Positions 1-5,877 of a stretch of DNA of 8,346 nucleotides are shown piece after piece (positions within the stretch are counted from its first letter, which is position 1; each line of letters starts with the position of its first letter). Both the position numbers and the translations under genes were made by a program. The notes under the pieces are model-generated. The model was not told where the DNA came from. It worked only from the letters and a program-made list of their open reading frames with translations, and did no database searches. The DNA is from Phytoactinopolyspora endophytica (GTDB taxonomy: Bacteria > Actinomycetota > Actinomycetes > Jiangellales > Jiangellaceae), in contig NZ_ML142865.1 of the NCBI RefSeq assembly GCF_004138495.1, positions 64,669 to 73,014 of the forward strand, given 5' to 3'.

Positions 1-81
1 TCTGAACCACGGCTCACGTCGCCGCAATTTCCGGGGACGAAACGTCGCTGGTCAGGGGAGCAAGAAAATCTTGATGTGATG

Positions 82-108
82 TGTCGATCCGGTGCGTGGT
101 TGTTCGAC
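82..108 (+). promoter_or_regulatory. Probable ECF42 sigma-factor target promoter
   Basis: TGTCGA at 82-87 and CGAC at 105-108 are separated by exactly 17 bp. As I recall the published work on ECF42 sigma factors in Streptomyces venezuelae, their target promoters carry TGTCGA at -35 and CG(A/T)C at -10, upstream of genes for DGPF proteins. Here the motif precedes exactly such a gene, with the sigma factor as second gene. Transcription would begin near 115-118, leaving a leader of about 70 nt. Positive autoregulation is inferred from this layout. A small 5-bp hairpin (CAAGA-AAA-TCTTG, 61-73) lies just upstream and has no assigned role. Confidence 0.75.
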
Positions 109-184
109 GTGTAGACAGAAGCACGGTTGAGCACCTGGTCATGAGGTCCGGGTACCGGCTTCACAGCAACAGGAGGTAACGACG

Positions 185-622
185 ATGCGAGTCATGGTTT
201 TTGTGAAGGCGACCGAGGACTCTGAAGCGGGCACCATGCCCAGCGAGGAAATGCTCACCGCCATGATGAAGTACAACGAGGAGCTCGTGAAGGCCGGCGT
301 GATGCTGGCCGGCGACGGGCTGCACCCCAGCTCGAAGGGCGCGCGGGTCGAGTTCGCCGGGGACAAGAGGTCCGTCGTGGACGGACCGTTCGCTGAGACC
401 AAGGAGCTGGTCGCCGGGTACTGGCTGTGGCAGGTCAAGTCGGTGGACGAGGCAATCGAGTGGGCCAGGCGCTGTCCTAACCCGACCGGCGAAGACGGCA
501 CGCTGGAGATCCGGCCGGTCTTCGAGCCCGAGGACTTCGGCGACGAGTTGACTCCCGAGCTCCGTGAGAAATGGGCAAGCATCGAGGCTGCCGAGCACGT
601 GCAGGACAACACTCTCCCGTAG
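185..622 (+). CDS. YCII/DGPF-domain protein, partner of an ECF42 sigma factor
   Basis: This 145-residue protein belongs to the YCII-related (DGPF) superfamily of small alpha/beta ferredoxin-like proteins. The family's signature DGPF occurs at residues 66-69 inside VVDGPFAETKE, and the N-terminal strand MRVMVFVKATEDSE and the later GYWLWQVKSVDEAIEWA helix-strand segment are typical. There is no signal peptide or membrane segment, so it is cytoplasmic. The start is supported by AGGAGG at 171-176, 8 nt before the ATG. The sigma-factor gene follows after 26 nt in the same direction. DGPF genes are the characteristic neighbours and regulatory targets of ECF42 sigma factors. The biochemical role of these proteins is not settled: some YCII relatives are enzymes or dehalogenase-like, while others may bind a ligand. 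The family assignment is firm; the function is unknown. Confidence 0.93.
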   Translation: MRVMVFVKATEDSEAGTMPSEEMLTAMMKYNEELVKAGVMLAGDGLHPSSKGARVEFAGDKRSVVDGPFAETKELVAGYWLWQVKSVDEAIEWARRCPNPTGEDGTLEIRPVFEPEDFGDELTPELREKWASIEAAEHVQDNTLP

Positions 623-648
623 CATCGGGCTGCCCGTAACATGGTGGC

Positions 649-1914
649 GTGCCGAGCTCGGATGTGCAGCGCACGATCGACGCCGTGTGGCGGATCGAGT
701 CCGCGAGACTGATCGCCGGCCTGGCGCGGATGGTGCACGACGTCGGCTTGGCCGAGGACCTGGCGCAGGACGCCTTGGTGTCGGCGATAGAACAGTGGCC
801 GGAGTCGGGAATCCCGAGCAATCCGGGTGCCTGGCTCATGGCCGTCGCCAAGCGTCGCGCCATCGACCAGTTCCGGCGGCAGGAACGCCTGGAGCGGAAA
901 GTCACCGAGCTGGGTCGCGACCTCGAGATCCAGCAGCAGCGGGCCGGCGAGGATCTCGACGACGCCGTGGACGACGACATCGGCGATGACCTCCTCCGGC
1001 TCATCTTCACCGCATGCCATCCGGTGCTGACCACTCAGGCACGGGTCGCCCTCACACTCCGGCTGCTGGGCGGCTTGACCACGGAGGAGATCGCCCGTGC
1101 GTTCCTGGTCCCGGAGTCGACCGTCGCGCAGCGCGTCGTCCGGGCCAAACGGACGCTCGCCGAGAAACAGGTGGAGTTCGAGCTACCACACGGCGACGAC
1201 CGGGCGGCGAGGCTCGAATCCGTCCTCGAAGTCATCTACCTGATCTTCAACGAGGGGTACTCGGCGACCGCGGGCGAGGACTGGGTCCGCCCTGAACTGT
1301 GCGAGGATGCTCTGCGCCTCGGGCGTATCCTGGCCGGGCTCGCTCCCGGGGACGCGGAGGTTCACGGGTTGGTGGCGCTGATGGAGATCCAGGCGTCCCG
1401 GCTACGTGCCCGGGTGGACGCATCCGGGGATCCGATTCTGCTGTTCGACCAGAACCGCGCACTGTGGGACCAGCTGCTCATCCGGCGTGGTCTCGCTGCT
1501 CTTGAACGGGCCGAGGCGCTTCACGAGAAGCCCGCCCGGTATGCGTTGCAGGCGGCGATCGCTGCCTGCCACGCGCGCGCCGTCACCCCTGAGGACACGG
1601 ACTGGGTACGGATCGCCGCGCTCTACGCTGCGCTCATGCAGGTCGCGCCGTCGCCTGTCGTCGATTTGAACCGTGCCGTCGCGCTCGGGATGGCGTTCGG
1701 CCCGGAGGCCGGGCTGGAGGTCGTCGACGAGCTGGTGTCCGAGAAGGCGCTGCAGACCTATCACTTGTTGCCCAGCGTCCGCGGAGACCTGCTGGTGAAG
1801 CTCGAACGTCTCGATGAGGCACGGACCGAGTTCGAGCGCGCCGCGTCGTTGACACAGAACGAGCGTGAACGCGCCCTGTTGCTCGAGCGCGCCGGAAGGG
1901 TGGGGCAGACATGA
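649..1914 (+). CDS. ECF42-group RNA polymerase sigma factor with C-terminal extension
   Basis: This 421-residue protein is a sigma-70-family factor that would redirect RNA polymerase to its own class of promoters. Region 2 spans about residues 8-78, with LAEDLAQDALVSAIEQW and the AWLMAVAKRRAIDQFRR helix that contacts -10 DNA. Region 4 spans about 112-170, including the helix-turn-helix LTTEEIARAFLVPESTVAQR. About 250 further residues follow. They contain LIFNEGYSA (198-206) and DQNRALWD (267-274), then TPR-like helices near 374-415. Ordinary ECF factors are about 180-200 residues; this extension and the adjacent DGPF gene mark the ECF42 group, where the extension, not a classical anti-sigma factor, is thought to control activity. 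No anti-sigma gene is visible. The GTG start has a poor Shine-Dalgarno sequence, so translation may depend on the upstream gene; a second GTG in frame at 664 is possible. The next gene overlaps by 4 nt. Confidence 0.93.
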   Translation: MPSSDVQRTIDAVWRIESARLIAGLARMVHDVGLAEDLAQDALVSAIEQWPESGIPSNPGAWLMAVAKRRAIDQFRRQERLERKVTELGRDLEIQQQRAGEDLDDAVDDDIGDDLLRLIFTACHPVLTTQARVALTLRLLGGLTTEEIARAFLVPESTVAQRVVRAKRTLAEKQVEFELPHGDDRAARLESVLEVIYLIFNEGYSATAGEDWVRPELCEDALRLGRILAGLAPGDAEVHGLVALMEIQASRLRARVDASGDPILLFDQNRALWDQLLIRRGLAALERAEALHEKPARYALQAAIAACHARAVTPEDTDWVRIAALYAALMQVAPSPVVDLNRAVALGMAFGPEAGLEVVDELVSEKALQTYHLLPSVRGDLLVKLERLDEARTEFERAASLTQNERERALLLERAGRVGQT

Positions 1915-2591
1915 GTGCGGAGCACACGGCGCCGGACGGAAGTCCGGTCGGGGTGTACCTGGCGATACCGGCGGGCGACGAGCCATCGATCATTCACGAT
2001 GCGATCGCCGCCGATGCGGACATCCTCGAGCTCGGGTGCGGCGTCGGCCGCCTGACGCGTGTCCTGCTCGCGTATGGACACGATGTGGTCGGTGTGGACA
2101 ATGACCCGGTGATGCTGGAGCACGTCACCGGCGCCGAGGCCGTCTGCGCGGATCTGTACGATCTGGACCTCGGCCGCCGCCGGTTCGGTGCCGTCGTCGT
2201 GGCCAGCCATCTGGTGAATCGCCGTGGCGAGGCCGAGCGGGTCCGGCTCCTGGAGGCTTGTGCCCGTCACGTTCACGACGACGGCGTGGTGCTGGTCGAG
2301 CGCTACCCTCCGGACTGGGCGAAGGCGCACGACGACAGGTCCGGCACCACTGGACTGGTGCAGACATCGGTCACCGTCCACGAACGCGATCCGGACGGCT
2401 TCACGGCGACCGCCGTGTACCGGCTCGGCGACCGCGTCTGGCGACATGACTTCTCGTCGGAACACGTTGACGACGGCGCGATGGCGGACGCCGCCGCCAA
2501 GGCCGGTCTGGTCCTCACCGATTGGGTGAACCCGGCGCAGACCTGGGCGCGGCTCCACCGATCGTCAGATTCCCATGATCATGATCATTAA
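1911..2591 (+). CDS. Class I SAM-dependent methyltransferase
   Basis: This 226-residue protein has a Rossmann-type SAM-binding fold. Motif I is LELGCGVGR at residues 39-47, the acidic end of strand 2 is VGVDNDP at 60-66, ADLYDLDL (80-87) matches the motif around the adenine ring, and a motif IV-like strand AVVVASHLVN is at 94-103. The second half (about 140-215) resembles the beta-strand region seen in small-molecule methyltransferases. The substrate cannot be inferred. No signal or membrane segment is present. The ATG overlaps the sigma-factor stop as ATGA, so translation is probably coupled, with GGAAGGG at 1894-1900 as a possible ribosome-binding site. The protein ends in SHDHDH. That tail is encoded by the left arm of the inverted repeat shared with the convergent gene, so it may reflect the terminator rather than metal binding. 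Confidence 0.88.
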   Translation: MSAEHTAPDGSPVGVYLAIPAGDEPSIIHDAIAADADILELGCGVGRLTRVLLAYGHDVVGVDNDPVMLEHVTGAEAVCADLYDLDLGRRRFGAVVVASHLVNRRGEAERVRLLEACARHVHDDGVVLVERYPPDWAKAHDDRSGTTGLVQTSVTVHERDPDGFTATAVYRLGDRVWRHDFSSEHVDDGAMADAAAKAGLVLTDWVNPAQTWARLHRSSDSHDHDH

Positions 2592-2627
2592 CCGTGCCAT
2601 ATGAACGGCTAATGTTCATGATCATGG
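2573..2627. terminator. Bidirectional terminator-like inverted repeat between convergent genes
   Basis: Arms 2573-2595 and 2605-2627 pair at 21 of 23 positions (mismatches 2585/2615 and 2591/2609) around a 9-nt loop that contains the palindrome CATATG. It sits exactly where the methyltransferase and the GH5 gene converge, and their stops are only 17 nt apart (2589-2591 and 2609-2611). No long T tract follows on either strand, which is usual in actinomycetes. The stem is AT-rich at its base (repeated ATGATC), unlike the surrounding GC-rich DNA. Each arm encodes the C-terminus of one gene, so termination would depend on the hairpin forming as the ribosome clears the stop codon. Confidence 0.72.
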
Positions 2628-4033
2628 AGATCGTCGCGTAGCACGTCGGCCAGCTCGGTGCGCGTGGTACACGCGGTGAGCGCGAAGCAGGAAGCCAGCT
2701 CTTCCGCCTGCTCGGGTGTGACGCCCTCGAAGCAGCTCCCGAACGCCTCCACCGCAGGCTCGGCGAACATGATGTGCCGCACCAGCAACGGGATCCATTG
2801 CCGTTGCCCCCACGGATACGGGTAGAAATCCGGGAATTCGGTGGCGATGAGCTTCTCGATCGGCTCCATGACGGGCCGGACTTCGGCATCCGAGCCGCCC
2901 CATGAGTCGGTCCCGAGCCGGGTCTTCTGGGCCAGGGACGGTCCGATCCGCTGCAGGTACGAGCTCTCCGCCGGCAGGTATGCCAGGCCCTGGCGACCGA
3001 TGTCCTTGTAGGTCCACAGCGACCAGCTGGCTCCGTGCTCGCGGTAGATCTCCAGCTGGTCCCGGAGTAGCAGCAGGCAGGATTCGTCCCGGGCTTGCTC
3101 GCCGGTGTAGATCGGGCCGAACTCGCCGATCCAGATGGGGGTGCCGGTGCGCCGCATGAACTCGGTACGTCGCAGGAAGGTCTGCTCCACGACGTCCCGG
3201 TCGAAGTACTCACCTCGCGCCATGCCCGGGTACCGGCTGTCTCGGGCGATGCCCGGGAGTGAGTAGTCATGCGCCGTGTACACGGCCTGGTCGAAAGGCT
3301 CGTCGAAGACCGAGAAGTCGCTGGCGTAGCGGTTGCCGTCCAGGAAGAGGACGTGCCGTGGGTCGACCGCCCGGATGGCCCGCTCCAGCCTCGTGTAGAA
3401 CGGGCCGATCACCTCGCCGCTCTCGTCCGCGGGTTCATTGAGCGGGTTGTACCCGGCGACGGCCGGATTGTTCCGGTAGCGCTCGGCCAGCGCCTCCCAT
3501 AGGTGCACGACACGGTCCTGGAAGTGCCGGTGGACCCAGAAGGAGGCGACATGGGTGGGGTTGTCGCTGTGCCAGTGGTGATTCTGGGCGCCGGGCGCGG
3601 CATGCAGATCGAGGATGGTGTAGATCCCATGCCGGGCGCATGTCTCGATCAGCCGGTCGAGCAGCTGGAACCCGCTCTCTTTCAGCTCGAACGGCCGGTC
3701 ATCGTCCTCGAAGTGCCGGTAGTTGAAGGGCACGCGGAGGCAGTTGACCCCCAGCGAGGCCAGCATCCGCGCATCGTCATCGGCGAAGAAGTCGTGCAGG
3801 AACCGGGTGAAGAAGCGTTCGTACCCCTCGTCGCCGAGGGCACGCCGCATGGTCGCGCGCAGCTGTGACTCCGTGCCGGGATAGCCGGTGATGAAGTTCT
3901 CCATGTTCATCCAGCCGCCGAGACCGAAGCCGCGCAGTACTACCGGCTGCCCCGACTCGCCTACCAGCCGATCACCGTCGGTGCGGATCCAGCCGAGCGG
4001 TTCAGAGCTGGCTTGATCGTGGGGGAACGACAC
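2609..4033 (-). CDS. Glycoside hydrolase family 5 (cellulase-type) protein, probably cytoplasmic
   Basis: This is a 474-residue retaining glycosidase of clan GH-A with a (beta/alpha)8 barrel over about residues 15-400. Numbering from the GTG at 4033, the landmarks are the N-terminal LRGFGLGGW (33-41), RVPFNYRHF (100-108), the acid/base Glu200 in YNPLNEPADE, the TAHDY His255, the nucleophile Glu304 in IWIGEFGP and the SLWTYKDIG strand near 338-346. The sequence begins directly with MSFPHDQ and has no signal peptide, so it should act in the cytoplasm on imported oligosaccharides, which fits the divergent ABC importer. Residues from about 405 form an extra C-terminal region with several cysteines (about 434, 449, 455), ending HDHEH. 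GH5 covers endo- and exo-glucanases, mannanases and other activities, and I cannot assign a subfamily or linkage. GTG at 4033 is preferred to TTG at 4036 because of Shine-Dalgarno spacing. Confidence 0.87.
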   Translation of the reverse strand: MSFPHDQASSEPLGWIRTDGDRLVGESGQPVVLRGFGLGGWMNMENFITGYPGTESQLRATMRRALGDEGYERFFTRFLHDFFADDDARMLASLGVNCLRVPFNYRHFEDDDRPFELKESGFQLLDRLIETCARHGIYTILDLHAAPGAQNHHWHSDNPTHVASFWVHRHFQDRVVHLWEALAERYRNNPAVAGYNPLNEPADESGEVIGPFYTRLERAIRAVDPRHVLFLDGNRYASDFSVFDEPFDQAVYTAHDYSLPGIARDSRYPGMARGEYFDRDVVEQTFLRRTEFMRRTGTPIWIGEFGPIYTGEQARDESCLLLLRDQLEIYREHGASWSLWTYKDIGRQGLAYLPAESSYLQRIGPSLAQKTRLGTDSWGGSDAEVRPVMEPIEKLIATEFPDFYPYPWGQRQWIPLLVRHIMFAEPAVEAFGSCFEGVTPEQAEELASCFALTACTTRTELADVLRDDLHDHEH

Positions 4034-4038
4034 CAAGA

Positions 4039-4044
4039 CCTCCT
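4039..4044 (-). promoter_or_regulatory. Shine-Dalgarno sequence deciding the GH5 start
   Basis: On the minus strand this reads AGGAGG, then TCTTG, then GTG. The spacing is 5 nt to the GTG at 4033 but only 2 nt to the TTG at 4036. The GTG is therefore the better start and shortens the longest possible reading frame by one codon. Confidence 0.75.
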
Positions 4045-4124
4045 AGTGAAAGTGCTGCGGACAGGACCACGGTCGCGCCTGCGTACGAGCGACGCGCAGC
4101 AGTCAGAAACCGGTACCGTGCTTG

Positions 4125-4153
4125 AGGCTAGCCAGTGCGTGTCTTCTGTGCAA
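4125..4153 (-). promoter_or_regulatory. Weak candidate promoter for the GH5 gene
   Basis: On the minus strand, TTGCAC (4153-4148) and TAGCCT (4130-4125) are separated by 17 bp. The -10 element fits the relaxed TANNNT seen in actinomycetes, and the -35 keeps only TTG. This is the best candidate I see in the spacer for leftward transcription, but the match is weak. On the other strand, TTGTAA (4162-4167) with TGTTAC (4185-4190) at 17 bp is an equally weak candidate for lipoprotein 1. Confidence 0.25.
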
Positions 4154-4156
4154 CTA

Positions 4157-4182
4157 TGTGCTTGTAACGTTTCATAAGCACA
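4157..4182. promoter_or_regulatory. Candidate LacI-family operator in the divergent spacer
   Basis: TGTAACGTTTCA at 4163-4174 is symmetrical at 5 of 6 positions around a central CG, the typical form of a LacI-family operator. It is bracketed by perfect 7-bp arms, TGTGCTT (4157-4163) and AAGCACA (4176-4182), whose centre is offset by 1 bp from the core. The element lies about 80 bp before lipoprotein 1 and about 130 bp from the GH5 start, where one repressor could control both directions. No regulator gene is in the window. LacI control of sugar ABC loci is common in actinomycetes; its use here is inference. Confidence 0.5.
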
Positions 4183-4199
4183 GCTGTTACGCGGATGTC

Positions 4200-4228
4200 G
4201 TTTCCGGAAACCGGTCACTCAAGACCGG
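4200..4228. promoter_or_regulatory. Perfect 12-bp palindrome followed by a small hairpin, upstream of lipoprotein 1
   Basis: GTTTCCGGAAAC (4200-4211) is a perfect palindrome. It is followed directly by CCGGTC-ACTCAA-GACCGG (4211-4216 and 4223-4228), a 6-bp stem with a 6-nt loop. The lipoprotein ATG is 24 nt downstream of the hairpin. Either element could be a second operator or a 5'-leader structure. GAAACCGGT also occurs at 4106-4114 and 4207-4215, one near each divergent gene. Confidence 0.35.
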
Positions 4229-4252
4229 CGAACAACGAAAGTAGGTAGGCAG

Positions 4253-5605
4253 ATGGTGCACATCGTGGGCAAGGGCGCCGCACGCTTCGGGCGGACGGCG
4301 ACAGCAACGGCGGCGGCGGTTTTCCTGCTCGCCGCCTGCGGATCAGACGATGGCGACAGTGGCGGCGACGAGGCTAGCGGTGACGAGGCGAGCGGTGACG
4401 AGGCTAGCGGTGACGTCTCGATCCGTTTCGCCTGGTGGGGCAACCCCGAGCGGGATGAGATCACCAATCAGGCGATCGAGGCCTTCGAGGCCGAACACCC
4501 GAACATCGATGTCGAAGGTGACAGCATCGACTTCGACGGCTACTTCGACCGGCTGGCCACCGAGGTCGCCGCGGACAATGCGCCGGATGTGATCACACTC
4601 GGCGGGGCGTTCCCGCGCGAGTACGGCGAGCGCGGCGCGCTGCTCGACCTCTCGGAGGTTGCGGAGCAGCTGCCGACGGACGACATCGACGAGGCGGCGC
4701 TGAGCAACGGCTTCTTCAGCGATGTCCAGTACAGCATTCCGACCGGTGTGAACACATTCGCCATGGTCGTGAACCCTGACGTGTTCGAGGAGGCAGGCGT
4801 CCCGTTGCCGGACGATGAGACCTGGACCTGGGATGACTACGTCGAGATCGCCGCGGAGATCTCCGAGAACACCCCGGATGGGACCTACGGCGCGGCCGAT
4901 CGCACCGCGCCGGATCTCATCGACCTGTACTCGCGGCAGCACACCGGCGACGGCCTCTACACCGAAGATGGCCAGATCGCCATCGCGCCGGAGACCGCGC
5001 GCGAATGGTGGGAGCTCACGACTCAGATGATGGAGTCCGGCGCGACGCCGTCTGCGACCATCACCTCGGAACTGGCTGGACAGCCGGGACCTGAGCAGAC
5101 GCTCATGGGGCAAGGGCTGGCCGGCATGCAGTTCGACTGGAGCAACCAGCTCCCCGCGCTGCGGAGCGCCTCCGAGGCCGATCTGCAGCTGATGCGAGCA
5201 CCGGGCGAGTCGCATGGGGTAGCGTCCGGCATGTGGCTGCAGGCATCGCAGTCCTATGGCATCTACTCTGGGTCGGACCACCCGGAGGAGGCAGCGCAGC
5301 TCATCGACTTCCTGGTCAACACCGAGGAAGCGGCGAGCTACATCCAGGCCGACCGCGGTCTGCCGGCGAACTCGGAGGTGCTCGAGGCCATCACACCCGA
5401 GCTCGACGAGGACACGGCAGCCCAGGCGGAGTTCATCGCCGAGATCGAGGACGAGGTCAACCCCGACCTGATCATCGGTCCGGAGGGCTCTACCGAGTCG
5501 GTCGGTATCGTGCAACGGCTCAACGACGAGGTGTTGTTCGAGCGGATCTCTCCGGAGGACGCGGGACAACGCTTGGTCGACGAGCTCACGGCGGCGGTCA
5601 GCTGA
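4253..5605 (+). CDS. Sugar ABC transporter solute-binding lipoprotein 1 (family 1, MalE-like)
   Basis: This 450-residue extracytoplasmic binding protein would capture a carbohydrate and deliver it to the downstream permeases. It has a short positively charged N-region, a hydrophobic stretch (about 18-28) and the lipobox LAAC with the lipidated Cys29, so it is probably a Sec-exported lipoprotein. An acidic linker containing three GDEAS repeats (38-52) tethers the domain. The mature domain begins with VSIRFAWWG and carries the family features FEAEHPNIDV, APDVITLGG, PTGVNTFAMVVNPDVFEEAG and TWTWDDYVEIA. Tryptophans of the sort that stack on sugars are present. The start has AGGTAGG (4243-4249) close upstream. 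The gene is divergent from the GH5 gene and separated from the permeases by an inverted repeat and a new promoter. It is clearly paralogous to the partial protein beginning at 7768. The ligand is unknown. Confidence 0.92.
   Translation: MVHIVGKGAARFGRTATATAAAVFLLAACGSDDGDSGGDEASGDEASGDEASGDVSIRFAWWGNPERDEITNQAIEAFEAEHPNIDVEGDSIDFDGYFDRLATEVAADNAPDVITLGGAFPREYGERGALLDLSEVAEQLPTDDIDEAALSNGFFSDVQYSIPTGVNTFAMVVNPDVFEEAGVPLPDDETWTWDDYVEIAAEISENTPDGTYGAADRTAPDLIDLYSRQHTGDGLYTEDGQIAIAPETAREWWELTTQMMESGATPSATITSELAGQPGPEQTLMGQGLAGMQFDWSNQLPALRSASEADLQLMRAPGESHGVASGMWLQASQSYGIYSGSDHPEEAAQLIDFLVNTEEAASYIQADRGLPANSEVLEAITPELDEDTAAQAEFIAEIEDEVNPDLIIGPEGSTESVGIVQRLNDEVLFERISPEDAGQRLVDELTAAVS
4364..4408 (+). 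repeat. Three tandem 15-bp repeats encoding GDEAS
   Basis: Units at 4364-4378, 4379-4393 and 4394-4408 follow the consensus GGTGACGAGGCTAGC with single-base differences, and GGTGAC continues to 4414. Each unit is five codons, so gain or loss keeps the frame and only changes the length of the linker between the lipid anchor and the binding domain. Confidence 0.9.
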
Positions 5606-5628
5606 CCTCGCTGGGCGGGCTATTTGGC

Positions 5629-5675
5629 GGTAGGTGTGGTAACCGGTATCTCACAATACGGTTACCACACCTACC
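5629..5675 (+). terminator. Perfect 17-bp inverted repeat between lipoprotein 1 and the permeases
   Basis: GGTAGGTGTGGTAACCG (5629-5645) is perfectly complementary to 5659-5675, around a 13-nt loop. A few more pairs (GTAT with ATAC) are possible if one G is bulged. It begins 23 nt after the lipoprotein stop. No T tract follows. It is best read as a factor-independent terminator of the actinomycete type, or as a stem that stabilises the 3' end of the binding-protein mRNA. Both would give an excess of binding protein over permease, as is known for malE versus malF. A long palindromic operator is a less likely alternative. Confidence 0.75.
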
Positions 5676-5715
5676 AGCTCATATGCTCGTGGGGCTACAG
5701 TGACATTTGGTCCTG

Positions 5716-5744
5716 TTGACACCCTTTCGAAACCTTGTTAGAAA
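5716..5744 (+). promoter_or_regulatory. Candidate internal promoter for the permease genes
   Basis: A consensus -35 TTGACA (5716-5721) is followed after 17 bp by TAGAAA (5739-5744), 4 of 6 to the -10 consensus. The start would fall near 5751, about 50 nt before the leader ORF. Within the spacer is the perfect palindrome TTTCGAAA (5725-5732). AGAAATCGCTATCT (5740-5753), an imperfect palindrome with central CG, overlaps the -10 and start site, and either could hold a LacI-type repressor. The position just downstream of a terminator-like repeat strengthens the call. Confidence 0.55.
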
Positions 5745-5802
5745 TCGCTATCTCACCAAGAGCCGTTCCTCACGAGCGGCCTGGAGTGCGAGGAGGTCAT
5801 TG

Positions 5803-5877
5803 ATGATCACCGTAAGAGGCCCCGAGGCCTCGAAATCGGCATGTGAATGCCGGGAGACCTCCGGTGGGCGCCCATGA
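5803..5877 (+). CDS. 24-codon leader ORF translationally coupled to the permease
   Basis: AGGAGG at 5791-5796 is followed after 6 nt by ATG, the best ribosome-binding site in this spacer. The frame encodes 24 residues (MITVRGPEASKSACECRETS, then GGRP) and stops at TGA 5875-5877. That TGA overlaps the ATG at 5874, forming ATGA. The permease itself has no convincing Shine-Dalgarno sequence, so ribosomes ending the leader probably restart on the permease. GAGGCC-CCGA-GGCCTC (5816-5821 and 5826-5831) forms a 6-bp GC stem inside the leader, which could pause ribosomes or mask the start. The peptide has two Cys in CEC but no amino-acid run of a classical attenuator. I do not recognise it, and its role may be purely as a translated leader. 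Confidence 0.55.
   Translation: MITVRGPEASKSACECRETSGGRP

Noticed and set aside
625..637. Small GC stem (CGGG-CTG-CCCG) between the DGPF stop and the sigma start
   Set aside because: It has only four base pairs, a length expected often by chance in GC-rich DNA, with no flanking T tract.
641..648. ATG at 641 as sigma-factor start
   Set aside because: It is out of frame with the sigma-factor reading frame; the GTG at 649 (or 664) is in frame.
139..1020. A 293-codon minus-strand open frame across the DGPF and sigma genes
   Set aside because: It spans two well-supported plus-strand genes and the gap between them, and shows no recognisable domain.
1761..2558. A 265-codon minus-strand open frame opposite the methyltransferase
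   Set aside because: It is antisense to conserved SAM-binding motifs and reads as low-complexity Arg/Val-rich sequence.
2574..2628. His-rich tails as metal-binding motifs
   Set aside because: The tails are fully explained by the inverted-repeat DNA that encodes both, and nothing else in either protein suggests metal handling.
4343..5569. A 408-codon open frame on the minus strand
   Set aside because: It lies wholly antisense to lipoprotein 1, is rich in Arg/Val/Leu with no family motif, and arises from the high GC third-position bias of the real gene.
5233..5703. A plus-strand 156-codon frame running from lipoprotein 1 through the inverted repeat
   Set aside because: It is a shifted frame inside the lipoprotein gene. 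The Gly/Arg-rich translation has no family features and its end crosses the terminator stem.
5847..5873. Upstream ATG as start of the MalF-type permease
   Set aside because: It has no Shine-Dalgarno sequence. The nine added residues are not family-like, and the ATG at 5874 forms an ATGA overlap with a well-initiated leader ORF.
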